From NCBI RefSeq assembly GCF_035582795.1, contig NW_027445626.1:372001-436000 (forward strand): a DNA stretch of 64,000 bases. Direction: 5' to 3'. Shown here piece by piece: positions 1-11,719 of the stretch. Each line of letters begins with the position of its first letter. Positions within the stretch are counted from its first letter, which is position 1. Under the pieces are notes generated by a model. The model was not told the origin of the DNA, did not search any database, and saw nothing but the letters and a program-made list of their open reading frames with translations. The stretch comes from Mycteria americana (Eukaryota > Chordata > Aves > Ciconiiformes > Ciconiidae). The translations under genes were made by a program, and so were the position numbers.

Positions 1-890
1 TTCACTCACTATCGCATATGCTAGCTGCACGTTTGATGATGCGGGGCCTGAAGAGAAGCTGCTTTGTTGTAAGCTGTCTGCAAATTTGGAGGTTCCCCTA
101 GGAGTGTGCATTGAGGAGAAGAACAATTGTACATGATTTAGGTGTCACCCAACAGAGTAAGAGTCTTTGAACCCTTTGAGTCTTTGAATGGACCCAGAAA
201 ATGGAAACTGGGACTGTCACCTCTGATTCACTGATTCACTACAGTCCTACCGCTGTAGGTGACTGAGCTTGAGCTTTTGCTCAAATACAGCCAGTGGTTT
301 AACCTCAGCAAGTTTTCCACACGAACCCAGTGCAGAGATTCCCCTACACCAGACTAGAGGCAAAGAACAAGCCAGGCACTTGGGATCTAAGACTAGCCTG
401 AGCCCCAAGCTACAATGTCAAGGCAAACATGGAGCGCTGCCCTAGACAAGAGAAAACGCTAGAGGCTGGTTCCTCCCAACCTATGTCTGGCATGCCAAAG
501 AAAGGTTGCAAACCTCTTCCAGACACTCTTCTCTTGCTCTCCATTTAGGTCAGGACATTGGATAGTAATAGCAATGAGCAACTGTTTGGAAACAAGGGCA
601 TTTCAGTGCAGATGGATGTCAGATGAGAGAGTCTGTGTGCCAGACTGTGTGGAATCATAATGAATTTCAGTCATTATTTAGAGTACTAAAGAAGACAAGT
701 TATACTTGGTCCCTAGTCCACCCCCTCCCCCTTTCCCGAAGAAGCAGAGAGCAAGAAGCTGTGGAAGAAAACAGGGCAATGCAAAAGAGATCCTTGATAT
801 TACTTCTTTTGAAATGAACAGATTCTCAGGGATTCCTCGTCCAAAAAGGCAAGTACTGAAAAGTAGAAAGAATAGCTTTCAACATACTGA
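1..890. other. Non-coding stretch upstream of the first OR
   Basis: I see no gene, RNA or clear repeat here. Short open frames around 620-890 have no recognisable motif and no splice context. It may hold 5' untranslated exons or the promoter of the olfactory receptor that starts at 1327, since such exons are usual upstream of OR genes, but nothing in the sequence pins this down. Confidence 0.4.
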
Positions 891-940
891 TTGATTTGAT
901 TTGATTTGATTTGATTTGATTTGATGTGATTTGATTTGAT
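891..940. repeat. (TTGAT)n microsatellite
   Basis: About ten tandem copies of the pentamer TTGAT, with one unit altered to TGTGA. It is a simple repeat with no sign of function. Confidence 0.95.
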
Positions 941-1326
941 GGTTTAGCATTTGTGCAATAGAAGAGATGAGTTTGGCACTTAGGTGTGACAGATGTTTGC
1001 AAGAGGTCTGAGTGAATTTGGAATTTCCCAGAATGGGATCATATAGCTAACAGCCTCTTTACAATCTTCTCTTCTGGAGAAAGAATCCTCTGTGAGTGTT
1101 TGAAAAAGGTAGAAAGAAGACAACAAATTCCCTGAGGACTCTAACTGAAATGTCAAACAGAACAATCAGGGTGTGAGAACTGCTTGAAGGACTATGTTTG
1201 TGTTAGATAGGAAGACTGCAAGAAAGGGAAGAAGCAGAGAAGGAAGAACTTTTCATGCAGACTGTGAAATCATCACACTTGTTTTTTGCCATGCTCCTGT
1301 CTCAGCAGGATGAACTGAAATTCAGC

Positions 1327-2273
1327 ATGGGAGCAGAAAATGAAACTGCAGTGACTGAGTTCATCCTAGCGGGTTTCTCAGGGCTTGATCAAAGACTACA
1401 GCTATTTGTCTCTCTGGTCCTTCTGCTCCTATACCTGACAACAGTGATGGGGAAGGCAACCATCATTTTCCTCGTGTGTGTGGATCACCGCCTGCAAACC
1501 CCCATGTACTTTTTCATCAGCAATCTGGCCTTCCTGGAAATCTGGTTTACATCCTCCACAAGCATCAAATTGTTTGTGATCCTGGGTTCTGGTAGGAGAA
1601 CCATCTCACTAAGCAGCTGCTTTGCCCAATCCTGTTTCTATTTTGCCCTGGGCTGTACCGAGTTGGTTCTATTTGTTGTCATGTCCTTTGACCGCTATGT
1701 TGCAATCTGCCAGCCTTTGCGTTATGCTGCCATCATGAAGCCTCAGCTCTGCATCCACCTGGTCATTGCTGCTTGGGTCATAGGCATCACAGTCTTGAGT
1801 TACTGTCTGGTCCTCCTCTACAAGCTGACTTTCTGTGGCTCAAATGAGATCCACCATTTTTTTGGTGACAACTCCCCCTTATTCAACCTGTCCTGCTCTG
1901 ACACCAGCCTGCTGTGGAAAATAGACTGTTTTATTATCATGTCTCATACTGGGTTCCCTATGTTTCACTCTGGCATTTTCCATGGGCATCCTTTTCTGTA
2001 TTCTACACCTGCCAGCAGCCTCTGGGAGGAAAAAAAGCTTTTACTACATGTTCTTCCCATCTCACCACCTTGGCCATTGCATATGGGAGCTGCATTGCTC
2101 TCTATGTGCGTCCTTCCGAGGATGTTTCCTTGCAGACAAACAGAATTGTAGCTTTGCTGAACACTGTCCTGTACCCATTCTTAAATCCGTTCATCTACAG
2201 TCTTAGAAACAAGACTGTGATACTGGCCCTGAACGAAGCCGTTGCCCGTGCAACAACACAGCTTTTCCCCTAA
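1327..2273 (+). pseudogene. Class II olfactory receptor pseudogene (family 6/11-like)
   Basis: A seven-helix odorant receptor with its reading frame broken. The start at 1327 is chosen because the protein then opens with an N-glycosylation site (MGAENET) in the usual place. A polypyrimidine tract ending in CAG lies about 20 bp upstream, so the longer frame from 1255 is intronic. Visible landmarks are PMYFFISNL in TM2, MSFDRYVAICQPL at the end of TM3, KAFTTCSSHLTT before TM6 and NPFIYSLRNK in TM7, ending at 2273. Two frameshifts break it: one near 1930-1945 before TM5, and one in the run of seven A at about 2031-2037. The second could be a homopolymer sequencing error, but the first makes a true pseudogene likely. 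The family call is by motif resemblance only. Confidence 0.85.
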
Positions 2274-3185
2274 TCATGATGCATTTCTGGACAGCAATTC
2301 CCATGAGCTGCTATCATATGTTAAATAACACCAATGCATATGTATGTAACCTGCAAATACAGAAGCCTCAGGAGATTGATGTTCTTGTTGGATTGTTTTT
2401 TGGTTAAGTGATAAGAAGCTCATCTGCACACACCAAGAAGGCACTAACAATGGCAGGAGGAGTAAGTCAGTTAATACCCTGCCCCAGCTGCTCCCAGACC
2501 CATCACAGGAGAGCCAGCAGCTCATCAAGAGCCCATCCCCACAAACCCAGAAGAGCACAGAGGCACAGTGGCAGGTGGGAACCCAAATTACAGGCTCCTG
2601 AGGAATGAAGACCTTGTCCCAGCTCCTTCCAGGGCTGCCCTGGGAGAGCCATCAGCCCCGTTGTCCAGGTGTGAAACCCATCAAGATGAGTCCCTGAGAG
2701 CAGCTCTCGGGATCAGCATTTGCACTAAGGGCATTGTTGCCTAGGGGTGTAGGACACATTATGGGATGCAGGGAAGAGCATTTTTGGATTGCATGAGACT
2801 TATTATGGAAGTTTAGGGGAGGACCCCGACCAGTGCCGTCTGTCCTGTCTTCTCATTAAACTTAATTTCTAACTCTTTCCTGTGTGAGGCAATCCCTTTT
2901 CTGCATGAACATGTGAGCACAGGGGTGTGAGTGCAGCAATTGGAGCAGGGGGTCAGACAGCCCCTATGTCAATAGTGCCAGCAACGGAGAGACTGGAGTG
3001 TGTGTGGAAGGGGGTGTGTGTGTGACTGGGGTGTTCTGTACTAGCACCTGGAATGGGGCTGCGGCCTCAGGGGCTCGTATGTCCAGGTGCCTGCAACTGG
3101 GGAGGCTGGTATCCAGGGGCAGCGACTGAAGAGACTGAGTGTCTGAGCCCAGCTGCTGGAGGGATCCACCTTGTACAGCTACAGA
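2274..3185. other. Non-coding; weak ~40-bp tandem repetition near 2930-3175
   Basis: No gene seen. Between about 2930 and 3175 phrases such as 'ctgtccaggtgcc' and 'cagcnactg(g/a)agagactg' recur, like a worn minisatellite. The rest shows nothing recognisable apart from the 3' flank of the OR pseudogene. Confidence 0.4.
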
Positions 3186-3245
3186 GAATAGAATAGAATA
3201 GAATAGAATAGAATAGAATAGAATAGAATAGAATAGAATAGAATA
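3186..3245. repeat. (GAATA)n microsatellite at a CR1 tail
   Basis: About twelve copies of GAATA. It sits where the 3' tail of the adjacent minus-strand CR1 should be. CR1 normally ends in a short ATTCTATG-type repeat, so this looks like an expanded, simplified tail. Confidence 0.9.
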
Positions 3246-4104
3246 GAAAAGAATGGTTCAGTTGGAAGGGACCTTCAATGGTCATCTAGTCCAAATACCT
3301 CACCGCTTCAGGTCTGAGCAAAAGATAAATCATGTTATTAAGGGCATTGTCCAAATGCCTCTTTAAACAGTGACATGCATGGGGCATCAACCACCTCTCT
3401 AGGAAGCCTGTTCCAATGTTTGACCACCCTCTTGGTAAAGCAATGCTTCCTAATCTCCAGTCTAAACCTCCCGTGGTGCAGCTTTGAACCATTCCCCCGT
3501 GGCCTGTCACTGGATACCAGGGATCAGAGATCAGCACCTCCCTCTCCGCTTCCCCTCCTCAGGAAGCTGTAGAGAGCAAGGAGGTTGCCCCTCAGCCTCC
3601 TGTTCTCCAAACTAGACAAGCCCAGTGTCCTCAGCCGCTCCTCACAGGACATTCCTTCCACCCTTTCACCAGCTTTGTTGCCCTCCTCTGGACTCATTTG
3701 AGTACCTTGCATCCTGCTTAAATTGTGGGGCCCAGAACTGCACACAGTACTCACAGTGAGTCTGCACCATTGCTAAATGCAGCGGGATAATCCCCTCTTT
3801 TGGCCGGCTGGCCATGCTGTGTCTGATGCACCCCAGGATGCGGTTTGCCCTCTTGGCTGCCAGGGCACACTGCTGACTGCTACTGAGCCTGCTGTCAACC
3901 AGCACCCCCAGAGCCCTTGCTGCAGGGCTGCTCTCCAGCCACTCCTCTCCCAGTCTATACTTGTGCCCAGCATTATTTTGTCCTAGGGGCAGAGTCCGGC
4001 ATTTGTTCACGTTAAACATGGTGAGAGTTGCCTCCTCTGGGTCATGGATACACATGTTCAACTGCACAGCGCCCAGGAACTTCAGTAGAGGGGATCTCAT
4101 AATC
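3246..4104 (-). mobile_element. CR1 LINE, 3' part of ORF2 and 3' UTR
   Basis: The plus strand reads the antisense of the CR1 3' end: GGTTGGAAGG-like start, then 'cctaatctccagtctaaacc'. On the minus strand the 3666-4100 frame encodes the C-terminal reverse transcriptase region, with LGVLVDSRLS, QQCALAAKRAN, ILGCIR and YCVQFWAPQ. The element is truncated at its 5' end, as most CR1 copies are, and its frame is broken further downstream. Confidence 0.92.
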
Positions 4105-4470
4105 AGTGTGCCAACCAGGTGCCTTCTGCTGCCTTATCAGGGCTGCTGGCAAATGTGAGCCTAAAAGCACATATTCCAGCCATGAGTCGAGGCCTGAGCT
4201 ACCAGCTACTTCCGAAAGAAGTGACCTCACAGTGCCTTTCCCAGCCATGTTCCTGCTGCTCGCCTATCAACTCCAAAGACAGAAGTGACCTCACAGCCAC
4301 CTTCACAGCCACGTGCCTCCTGCTGTGCCATGAGACCCTGAAGCACAGCTGACCACACCATAGCATTCCCACCCATCTCCTCCTTGTGGCCTATGAGCTG
4401 CTCAGATACAGGTCACCTCACATTCCTCTTCCGACACCATGCGACTGCTCCGAGACCTCACGATCCCTGC
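4105..4470 (+). repeat. ~64-bp minisatellite, locus 1
   Basis: About five and a half diverged units of roughly 62-67 bp. Each begins near AGTGACCTCACA, passes through a CCATG...CTGCTGCTCGCCTAT-like middle and ends near CTCAGACA. The same unit, in the same orientation, forms the array at about 34935-35275. No coding meaning is suggested. Confidence 0.7.
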
Positions 4471-4554
4471 CCTGCCCCAAGGGGCCAAACAGCTTAAGTA
4501 AGGGTGAGGAGAGGGGACGGTGATGAGTGGGTCAGAGCGTAGGAAAGAGGGCTT

Positions 4555-4960
4555 CAGGGGTTAGGTGTTCAGGTTAGGGCTTTGGGTTTAGAGCTCACCT
4601 TTCAGGCTTAGGGGTTAGGCAAAGGCCTAGGGGGAAGGTTTGGTGGTGTGGTGAGGGTGTCTGGTAGTGTTTAAGGTGTGGGCGAGCTTTGTGGGTTAGG
4701 GTTTTGTTTAGGGCTGGGCTCAGGGCTAAGATTAAGGCTAGGATCTTAATGCTAAGGATAAAGGCTAGGGTGAGTAAGAGGATAAGAGTAAGGATAAGGG
4801 ACTATGGGTTTGGGATTTCGCTTAGTCGTAAGGTTTTAGGTTAGGGATAGCCTAACCTCAGGTAGGTTAGTGACAGTGGATTACTGTCAGGGGCAGGAGT
4901 AGCATTTAAGGGTCATGTTAGGGCTGAAGGTTACTGGTTAGAGATAGTGTAAGGGCTTAA
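4555..4960 (+). repeat. Degenerate TTAGGG/GGTTAG-rich tract, copy 1
   Basis: A roughly 400-bp G-rich stretch full of GGTTAG, TTAGGG and TTAAGG words without strict periodicity. It resembles a decayed interstitial telomere-like sequence. A matching tract in opposite orientation lies at about 56725-56995, again next to the dispersed repeat described in the following entry. Confidence 0.65.
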
Positions 4961-4999
4961 CATGAATGTTTTCACAGTCTGTGTTTTCACAGCAACATC

Positions 5000-5480
5000 A
5001 CTATAAGCCATTTGACCTCTACAGGCCTTTTGTGTCTGTTGGCCAAGCCTCTCTTCCCTCACCCAAATCTCCCATTTCTCTTGCCCGGGCTCCTCCTCAC
5101 CTCCCCAAATGTGTCATCTTGTTGGGGGCAGCTTTCGCATGACCTTCCTGACCTGAGAATAACTCTCTCCCCATTGCTGACCACTCAGAAGTGACCTCAC
5201 AGCCAGCATCCAAGGGGACACATTGTGCTGCTGTGCTTGAAAGTCCTCTTCACAGCCTCTTCACAGCCCACCCAGCAGCACTGGAGGAAGGCGATGCCCT
5301 GCACCCTGCCAGAGGTACCCTGCCTGCAAACCAGCTCATCACCAGAAGGGTTCCTGGGTTACCTTTCCCACACAGGTGCTTCAGTTACCCCAGGGTATCT
5401 TGGATGCAATGGCCACCTCTGTGCGAACAACTGACTCAAGCCCAGAATGTCAATTTTAGAAAAAAAGTTGAAACCTGTGC
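5000..5480 (+). repeat. Dispersed repeat, copy 1
   Basis: This segment matches the reverse complement of 56225-56720 over most of its length. Shared words include 'ctgttggccaa(g/a)cctctcttccct' and 'agaagtgacctcacagccagc'. A shorter third copy lies at about 13205-13560. I cannot name the family. Confidence 0.7.
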
Positions 5481-5589
5481 AGAACAAGAACGCTATGTAA
5501 CAGATGAAAAAGTCTTAATTTCCAGGGTTGCTAGGTTTTGGATGATTGTTTATGAGATTTTGCTGATCCCTGAGGGATGCTGCTAGTAT

Positions 5590-6110
5590 CTGGCTCCTCA
5601 GAGGACTTTGTACCACTGATGGCAGTTGTTCTTGATATTTCAGCCAACTTCCCACCCATGACATCGTCCACTTCTTCAGTCCAGAAGTCAACAGCCTGTT
5701 CTATGGAGTCTACGGGAGATCCCATCCAAGGACTTGCAAAAGTCCGGGTACACAACATGTCCATCTTTCACCTCCCACATGGGTTCAGCAACCTCTTTCT
5801 TGTCCTTCAAGTGCCTGGAGATGGCTGCAGGAGGACTTGTCCCATCACTTTCCCAGGGACTGAGGGGAAGCTGACCAGCCTGTCATTCTCTCAGTCCTCC
5901 TTCTTGCCCTTCTTGAACATGGGTTTGATATTCTCTGAGGACCTTTTCTGAGGACCTTGGAACCTCTCTGATCTCTCTGGCTTTTCCAACATGTTTGTTG
6001 GAAAGAGGTCTCACGATGACACCAGCCAGCTCCACCAGCACTTACCTCTCTGCCTCTGCCCACACCAAAAGCCTCTCCATGTCCCATGCTTCCAAGGGAG
6101 TGCCCAGGAC
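5590..6110 (-). mobile_element. CR1 LINE fragment, reverse transcriptase region
   Basis: The plus strand is antisense to CR1 ORF2. Hallmarks are 'tcctccttcttgcccttcttgaa' (the FKKGKKEDP-type motif read backwards) and 'gatgacaccagccagctcc'. The copy is old, with many differences from the usual CR1 text, and no long frame survives. Confidence 0.75.
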
Positions 6111-6204
6111 ACAGCATATGCCAGTCCAGGTCCTCTGGGCTGGTTCAAAAGAGAACCAGAAGCGATTTCTTCCTGCAGGCCCACAGCTGCCATGGGCTCT
6201 CGGT

Positions 6205-7083
6205 GCAGCTCACAGCTTTCCTGAGTGTTTTTCTCAGTGTCCCACTCCCCCCAGGGGATTGAGCAGGGGCCTGAGGATGGTGTAGAAAAAGGGCTTTGCC
6301 AAACTCTCTCAGGACAGCTGTTCTGGGCGTCACATACCCAAGGATGAGGGTGTCATAGAAAACAGTGGCACTAGTGAGCTGAGAGGAGCAGGTGGAGAAG
6401 GCCTTCTGCCTGCGCATACTGGATGGGAGATCTGCCCCAGCACTGCAGCTGTGATGCATGCACAGGATGCCCATGTGAACAGGAAGGGGAGGATGGGATC
6501 TAAAAAGCAGGTTCTAAAAGGCAAGAGCATGAGTGTCACAGTGCCACTGTGTGAGAGCTCCAGCAATGGGGTGAATTCACAGAAGAAGTGGTCCACTCCA
6601 GTGGGGCCACAGAACTCTCTCTGGGACATGACTGAAATGATTACTGTAGTTGCCAGAAATCCCCCTAGCCAAGGTGCAGCTGTCCTCTGGAGACAGATGT
6701 CCCCGTTCATGAGTCTTGTAGAGAGCAGGGGGTGGCACACAGCCCGCTACTCATCATAGGATGTGGTCACCAGTAGTAAACCCTCCGTACATGCCAAATG
6801 TGCAGGAAACAGTACTAACAATGTGATGAGCAGAGATGGTGCTGTCCCCAGTCACGAAGTGGGCCATCACCTGGGGCAGGGTGGTGGATCTGTAGAAGGT
6901 CTCCAGGGAAGACAAATGCCCCAAGAAGCAGCTCATGGGAGTGTACAGATGCTGGTCTGCCACCACCAGCATGATGACGAGAGTTTTCCCAAGCACAAAC
7001 ACCATGCAGGTCATGAGAGAGAGGAGGAAGAGATTTGTCTAAGGGCTGGGAACATTCTCCCTTCCAGGTAGAGGGGACTCCAT
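6205..7083 (-). pseudogene. Class II olfactory receptor pseudogene
   Basis: OR motifs are spread over three minus-strand frames. They include GKTLVIMLVV (TM1), HLYTPMSCFLGHLSSLE (TM2), ICLQ...WLGGFL (TM4), VDHFFCEFTPLLELS (extracellular loop 2), RRQKAFSTCSSQLTS (before TM6) and FFYTILRPLLNPL (TM7). The TM3 DRY region is largely lost and there are at least three frame changes, so it is not translatable. The start near 7083 and end near 6205 are approximate. Motifs resemble the OR6/OR11 type rather than OR14, so it is not a copy of its OR14 neighbour at 7431. Confidence 0.82.
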
Positions 7084-7222
7084 GATTGCCCCATTGCCCT
7101 TTCTCCAAGGAAGCTTTTAGGTCCTTCTTTTCCCCTCTAACTTGGGAGGGAACCAATGAGGAAAAACATTTGGCTCGGTTTTAGTTGCTTGGGTCTCAGA
7201 CAGACCAGACAATGCAAGTACA

Positions 7223-7228
7223 TTTATT
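7223..7228 (-). promoter_or_regulatory. AATAAA polyadenylation signal of OR14 copy 1
   Basis: AATAAA on the minus strand about 200 bp after the OR14 stop. The second OR14 gene has the same hexamer at a similar distance, which supports its use. Confidence 0.5.
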
Positions 7229-7430
7229 TTGTTCAATTAGAGAAGGAGTATAGCTCCTTATTTACACAGTTGCTGGGTCACACTAGTGAGGTAGATAATG
7301 AAGCAGAAGTGGAGTGTCCATATCTCTTTGTGGACAACATGATCACAAGTGAAAAAAGCAAGAAAATAAAAAAGAAAGAAGGACAACCACAGAAACTAAT
7401 AAAGAAAGGCTGGGCCTGTACTGAGTGACA

Positions 7431-8396
7431 TTATGAGTCATGCATTGAAGAAGATGGACACACTATAGTTTTTGGAAAACATTCAGTCATCAGTTTCCAG
7501 ACTGCTACCTTGAGCTCCTGGTTCCTCATGCTGTAGATGAGGGGGTTGACTGCTGGAGGCACCATCGAGTACAGACCAGCAACCACTAGATTCAGGGATG
7601 GGGAGGAGATGGAGGGAGGCTTCAGGCAGGCAAACAAGGCAGTGATCAAAAACAGAGAGACCACAGCCAGGTGCGGGAGGCACGTGGAAAAGGCTTTGTG
7701 CCGTCCCTGCTCAGAGGGGATCCTCAGCACAGCCCTGAAGATCTGCACATAAGACAGCACAATGAAAACAAAACATCCCAAAAAGACAAAAGCACTGAAC
7801 ACAAGAAGTCGAAATTCCCTGAGGTAGACATCTGAGCAGCAGAGCTTGAGGATCTGGGGAAATTCACAGAAGAACTGCTCCACAGCATTGCCCTTGCAGA
7901 GTGGTATTAAAAATATATTGGCAGTGTGCATCAGAACATAGAGGAAACCACTGCCCCAGGCAGCTGCTGCCATGTGGACACAAGCTCTGGTGCCCAGGAG
8001 GGTCCTGTAGTGCAGGGGCTTGCAGATGGCAATGTAGCGGTCATAGGCCATGACAGTGAGAAGAAAATACTCAGCTGAAATGAAAAAGACAAACAGAAAG
8101 ACCTGTGCAACACATCCTGTGTAGGAGATGGCCCTGGTGTCCCACAGGGAATTGGCCATGGCTTTGGGGACAGTGGTGGAGATGGAGCCCAGGTCAAGGA
8201 GGGAGAGGTTGAGGAGGAAGAAGTACATGGGGGTGTGGAAGTGGTGGTCACAGGCTACGGTGGTGATGATGAGACCGTTGCCCAGGAGGGCAGCCAGGTA
8301 GATGCCCAGGAAGAGCCAGAAGTGCAAGAGCTGCAGCTCCCGTGTGTCTGCAAATGCCAGGAGGAGGAATTCAGTGATGGAGCTGGCATTGGACAT
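7431..8396 (-). CDS. Intact olfactory receptor, family 14 (OR14) type, copy 1
   Basis: A 321-residue class II odorant receptor, a G-protein-coupled receptor of olfactory neuron cilia. The chosen start gives MSNASS, with the N-glycosylation site at residue 3. A longer frame to 8471 is rejected because a pyrimidine tract ending in CAG puts a splice acceptor at 8419/8420, so that sequence is intron. Landmarks in order: GNGLIITTVA (TM1), PMYFFLLNLSLLDL (TM2), the conserved loop-1 cysteine in YTGCVAQ, MAYDRYIAICKPLHY (end of TM3), SYVQIFRAVL (TM5), KAFSTCLPHL (TM6) and NPLIYSMRNQEL (TM7). The frame is uninterrupted and family length is about 310-320 residues. OR14-like receptors are the clade greatly expanded in birds. 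The ligand is unknown. The gene and its upstream 4-5 kb are duplicated at 43845-49540. Confidence 0.95.
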   Translation of the reverse strand: MSNASSITEFLLLAFADTRELQLLHFWLFLGIYLAALLGNGLIITTVACDHHFHTPMYFFLLNLSLLDLGSISTTVPKAMANSLWDTRAISYTGCVAQVFLFVFFISAEYFLLTVMAYDRYIAICKPLHYRTLLGTRACVHMAAAAWGSGFLYVLMHTANIFLIPLCKGNAVEQFFCEFPQILKLCCSDVYLREFRLLVFSAFVFLGCFVFIVLSYVQIFRAVLRIPSEQGRHKAFSTCLPHLAVVSLFLITALFACLKPPSISSPSLNLVVAGLYSMVPPAVNPLIYSMRNQELKVAVWKLMTECFPKTIVCPSSSMHDS

Positions 8397-8419
8397 TTGC
8401 TGCTTCTGGGCATGGGCAC

Positions 8420-11400
8420 CTGTCCAAGGAGGAAAAGGCAGTGAGAAGTTAAGGCAGAGTTCTCTGAGCAAAACCTATTCCAGTTCTCATGCAAACCCCC
8501 CAGACTTCCTTGCCCCTTTCATGAAGACCTTTGTCATGTCCCTTTTATGAGCTCTGCGTGGTGTTGGCAGAGGGTGCCATTGGGAGCAGGGAGCTCTGCT
8601 GTGGACTCTTGAAGTGTCGGTCCTGCCCTACAGCAAAAGGTAAACAGGAACACAGGGCCATCTCGGATTAAATCCGCCTTTGATACCAATGAGCTTTGCC
8701 GCATTGTTGCTCCCATTTCACCTGAGAGCAGAGGAGAGCTGTGGGGATTTTGGTTTGTGTATTTTGTTCCAGTTGCCTCACCACAACTGAGGAGTGTTTT
8801 TAAGGCAGAAAGCCTTGGCATTCCTCTTGCACTCCAAGTGAAACCGTGTGTGTGCTGACAGGCAAAGGGACTGTCCCTTAGTGCAGGCTATGGAGAGCTG
8901 CTCTCTCCATCAGCTCTGGTCTCAGCTGCCCTTTCCTTGCAGCTCTTTGTGCAGGAGGATGATCACACCCCGATGATCCCCTGAGAAGAAACTGGACACT
9001 GCTGAGAGCAGAGGAATCCAGTTTCCGAGTGCAGATCTCCAAAGCCCTCCCTGCCATCTCATCGTACCTGAGAAGGATCTCAGCTCCCCCCTCCCAGCCA
9101 GGGACACACAGGGCTCATTGCAGCTGCCCACATAGAGATGATGAGCAGCATTGCCATGGCCTTAGCACCGAATATTCGTCTCCATGGGGCTCCCTCCTCT
9201 CTGGGGCACAGAGATGCCATGGGAGAGCTGTACCCTTGTGGGGAGGCAGCCTGCTGCCCAGCAGGACCCCCAGAAAATAGTCAAAAATCCTGAGGATGGG
9301 GTGCCCTGAAGTGAGGGTCAGCTCATTGCCAGCCCCACACACTGCAGTGCCCAGAGCCCCCAGGTAAGGTGGGGACAAAAGCAGCAAGGACAGGAGGGGA
9401 AACACAGAGAAACGCCCCAATGCTCCTGCCAAGGGAGGAAGGACAGGGACAGACAAACAGGCCCTCAGGTGTTTCTCCTTATGGGGTGTCAGGCTGCTAA
9501 GAAGAAGACTCAGCCTGAAACCCCAAGACCCTGGGGGCAGAAGCTGTGCTGGATGGGAGAGGAGAGCAGGGGGGTGCTCCAGGAAAGTGTTTGTGCTGCA
9601 GGGGATGTCAGGGAGGTGCCCAAAAGCCCCTCCCATGGCATTGCTGGCAGCAGCTCCCTCTCCCTGCCTGCCCGTGACTCTGCTGCCTGGAGCTGGCTCT
9701 GCTGGGATCTGCTTCTCTGTCCCCATGTGTCCTCCTTGTCTGTGCTCACAGACCCCATCCCACCCGCTGTGTTCTCTGCTCTGCCCTGCAGACATCTCCT
9801 GGCAGCAAGGCACTGACCAGGGACATCTCTGTATGTGCAGGAGCTCAGGAGACACTCAGAGAAATCCTAGTTAGAACGGGGGTCTTCTCTAGAGTGCAGA
9901 AATCAATTTCCATCTCCCACTGCCCACCCAGCCAACCAAGAAGAGAAAACACAAAGCACTGAATCCTTCCATTTAATGTAATCCCCATTTTGACCTTTCT
10001 CTGGAAAAGTCCCCTTGGAAATGCCCTGGGGGTAACCTGGAGCTGTGAGCAGCCCTGGTCCATGCAGCACCCTCTCAACAGCAGGACCCTGCCTGCCCTG
10101 CCAGGAGTTGCTCCTTCCACACAGAGCTTCCCCCCGCAGCACCATGGGGAGCTCCCCGGGCGTGCTGAGTGCGGACCCAGGCAGGCAGCAGGGTCCCTGC
10201 CCTGGCACACAGCCCCCTGGGGCACAGGGACCCTGCTCTGAAGGACAGCCCTGGGCAGCCCTGCCTGCACACCCGGCTTCACACCCCTGCAGCCATCCCC
10301 GGGAGAACCTTCTGACAGTGCAACAGGGAAGCCCTGCTCTGGACTACGTCCTCCTTCTTCACCCCAGAGAAGCCAAGACAGACATCCTCACAGGTCCTAG
10401 TAGTCATGGGATGTGCCAGCTCTGCAAGACTCATCTGCATTGCCCTGCTGCCAGAGACTTACTGTGTCACATGCTGTGAAGATTTCTCTGTGAACAAGCT
10501 CAGCTCTGTCCTCCCACCCCAGACTGCCTTTAAGCTCTCTCTGGCGCACTCGTCTCCCCTCGGTGCCTGCAGACACTGCCCTCAGCCCTGCTGCACTTTC
10601 TGGAGGAGCCGCTCCTGGGCAGAGCTGTCTCTCTGCAGTGCTGCCCACTTGCCAGGAGCTCCCTGCATCCCAGGAGCCCGGCCCAGCTGAGCAGCAGAGG
10701 AGCAGCCCAAGGCAGCACTTCCTCTGCCCCTCTGGGCTCCCTCCAGGTGTCCCTGGGGCTCCAGGGGAACCTGCTGTGAAACAGGCTGAATGTTCCCTCC
10801 CTCAGCTGCAGAGAGACACTTCTTTCCTGCAGTGGCATTGCTCCTCTCGGAGACAGAGTTAGGTCTAAAAATCACCTTTTTTGTCTTCTTATTCGGCAGG
10901 ACAGCCAGACAATGATAGGCAGGGATCTTCTTTACTCCTGCTGAGGGAAGGGATTCAGCTGAGTCAATTGAGGCATCTCAGCCTGCATTTCTATTGTTAG
11001 CGCTGGAGGGGGACCCAGCTCCCTCCCATGCCTGTCACAAACCCACGGAAGGCGGCATTCCTCTTGCCTCAGTTGAGGCCTGCGTTAAAGAGGCACCTGC
11101 ATGTGAGGTCCTTGTCTCAGCTCCCGTGGTAAATGATGAAGAGGTAGGGCAGGAGGTGGCTGTTTAGATGAAATATCTGGTTATGTTTGAGGTACCAGTG
11201 GTTGCCCAAGGCATGTGCAAGACAGCTGCACCTGCCCCTATTTACTATCTTCTGGCAGCCTACACTGCCTCCTGACCAAATAGTGTCCTGTGTCATAGGG
11301 AGAGCTGCGTTTCTCTGTCTTTTCCATCAGCTGGCTTGCCTAGATCTCCACTGACTATAACAACAGTTTTCATCCCCACATTGCCTAATCAAATTCCGGA

Positions 11401-11715
11401 CAGTTACTCTATTTAATGTGCAAATAGAGGCCTGTAGTGTTATATGAGATGCCAAGGCTCTGGCACAGAACGACATGCGGCTGGCAGGTACAGCCCAGGA
11501 AAGCCATCCCCATTCAGAGCAAGAGTGTGACAGACACCCCGGACAGCACTGCAGACAGCTTTGGTGCCTTTGTGCACGCCACGGATTGCCACCACTGCAC
11601 GGTGGCAAGGTCTGTCCTTTTTCTATCCAGGAGACGTAAGGCAGTCCAGAACACAAGGCACACCAAACTGGGGTCTCCAACGGGGGTCTCCATTCTCACA
11701 CTACTGGTTTTTTTC
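8420..11715. other. Upstream flank of OR14 copy 1 (duplicated block, non-coding)
   Basis: No supported gene. On the minus strand this is the 5' side of the OR14 gene and should hold its intron and untranslated exons. Long stretches align in order with 44800-48420, for example 9640-9800 with 46190-46330, 10045-10280 with 46620-46850, and 10500-10860 with 47110-47500. The open frames here are not conserved between the two copies, which argues against coding. Confidence 0.7.
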
Positions 11716-11719
11716 TCCA

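Noticed and set aside
9115-9855. 246-codon minus-strand open frame upstream of OR14
   Set aside because: The matching part of the second duplicated block (46028-46339) does not keep the frame, so coding is unlikely.
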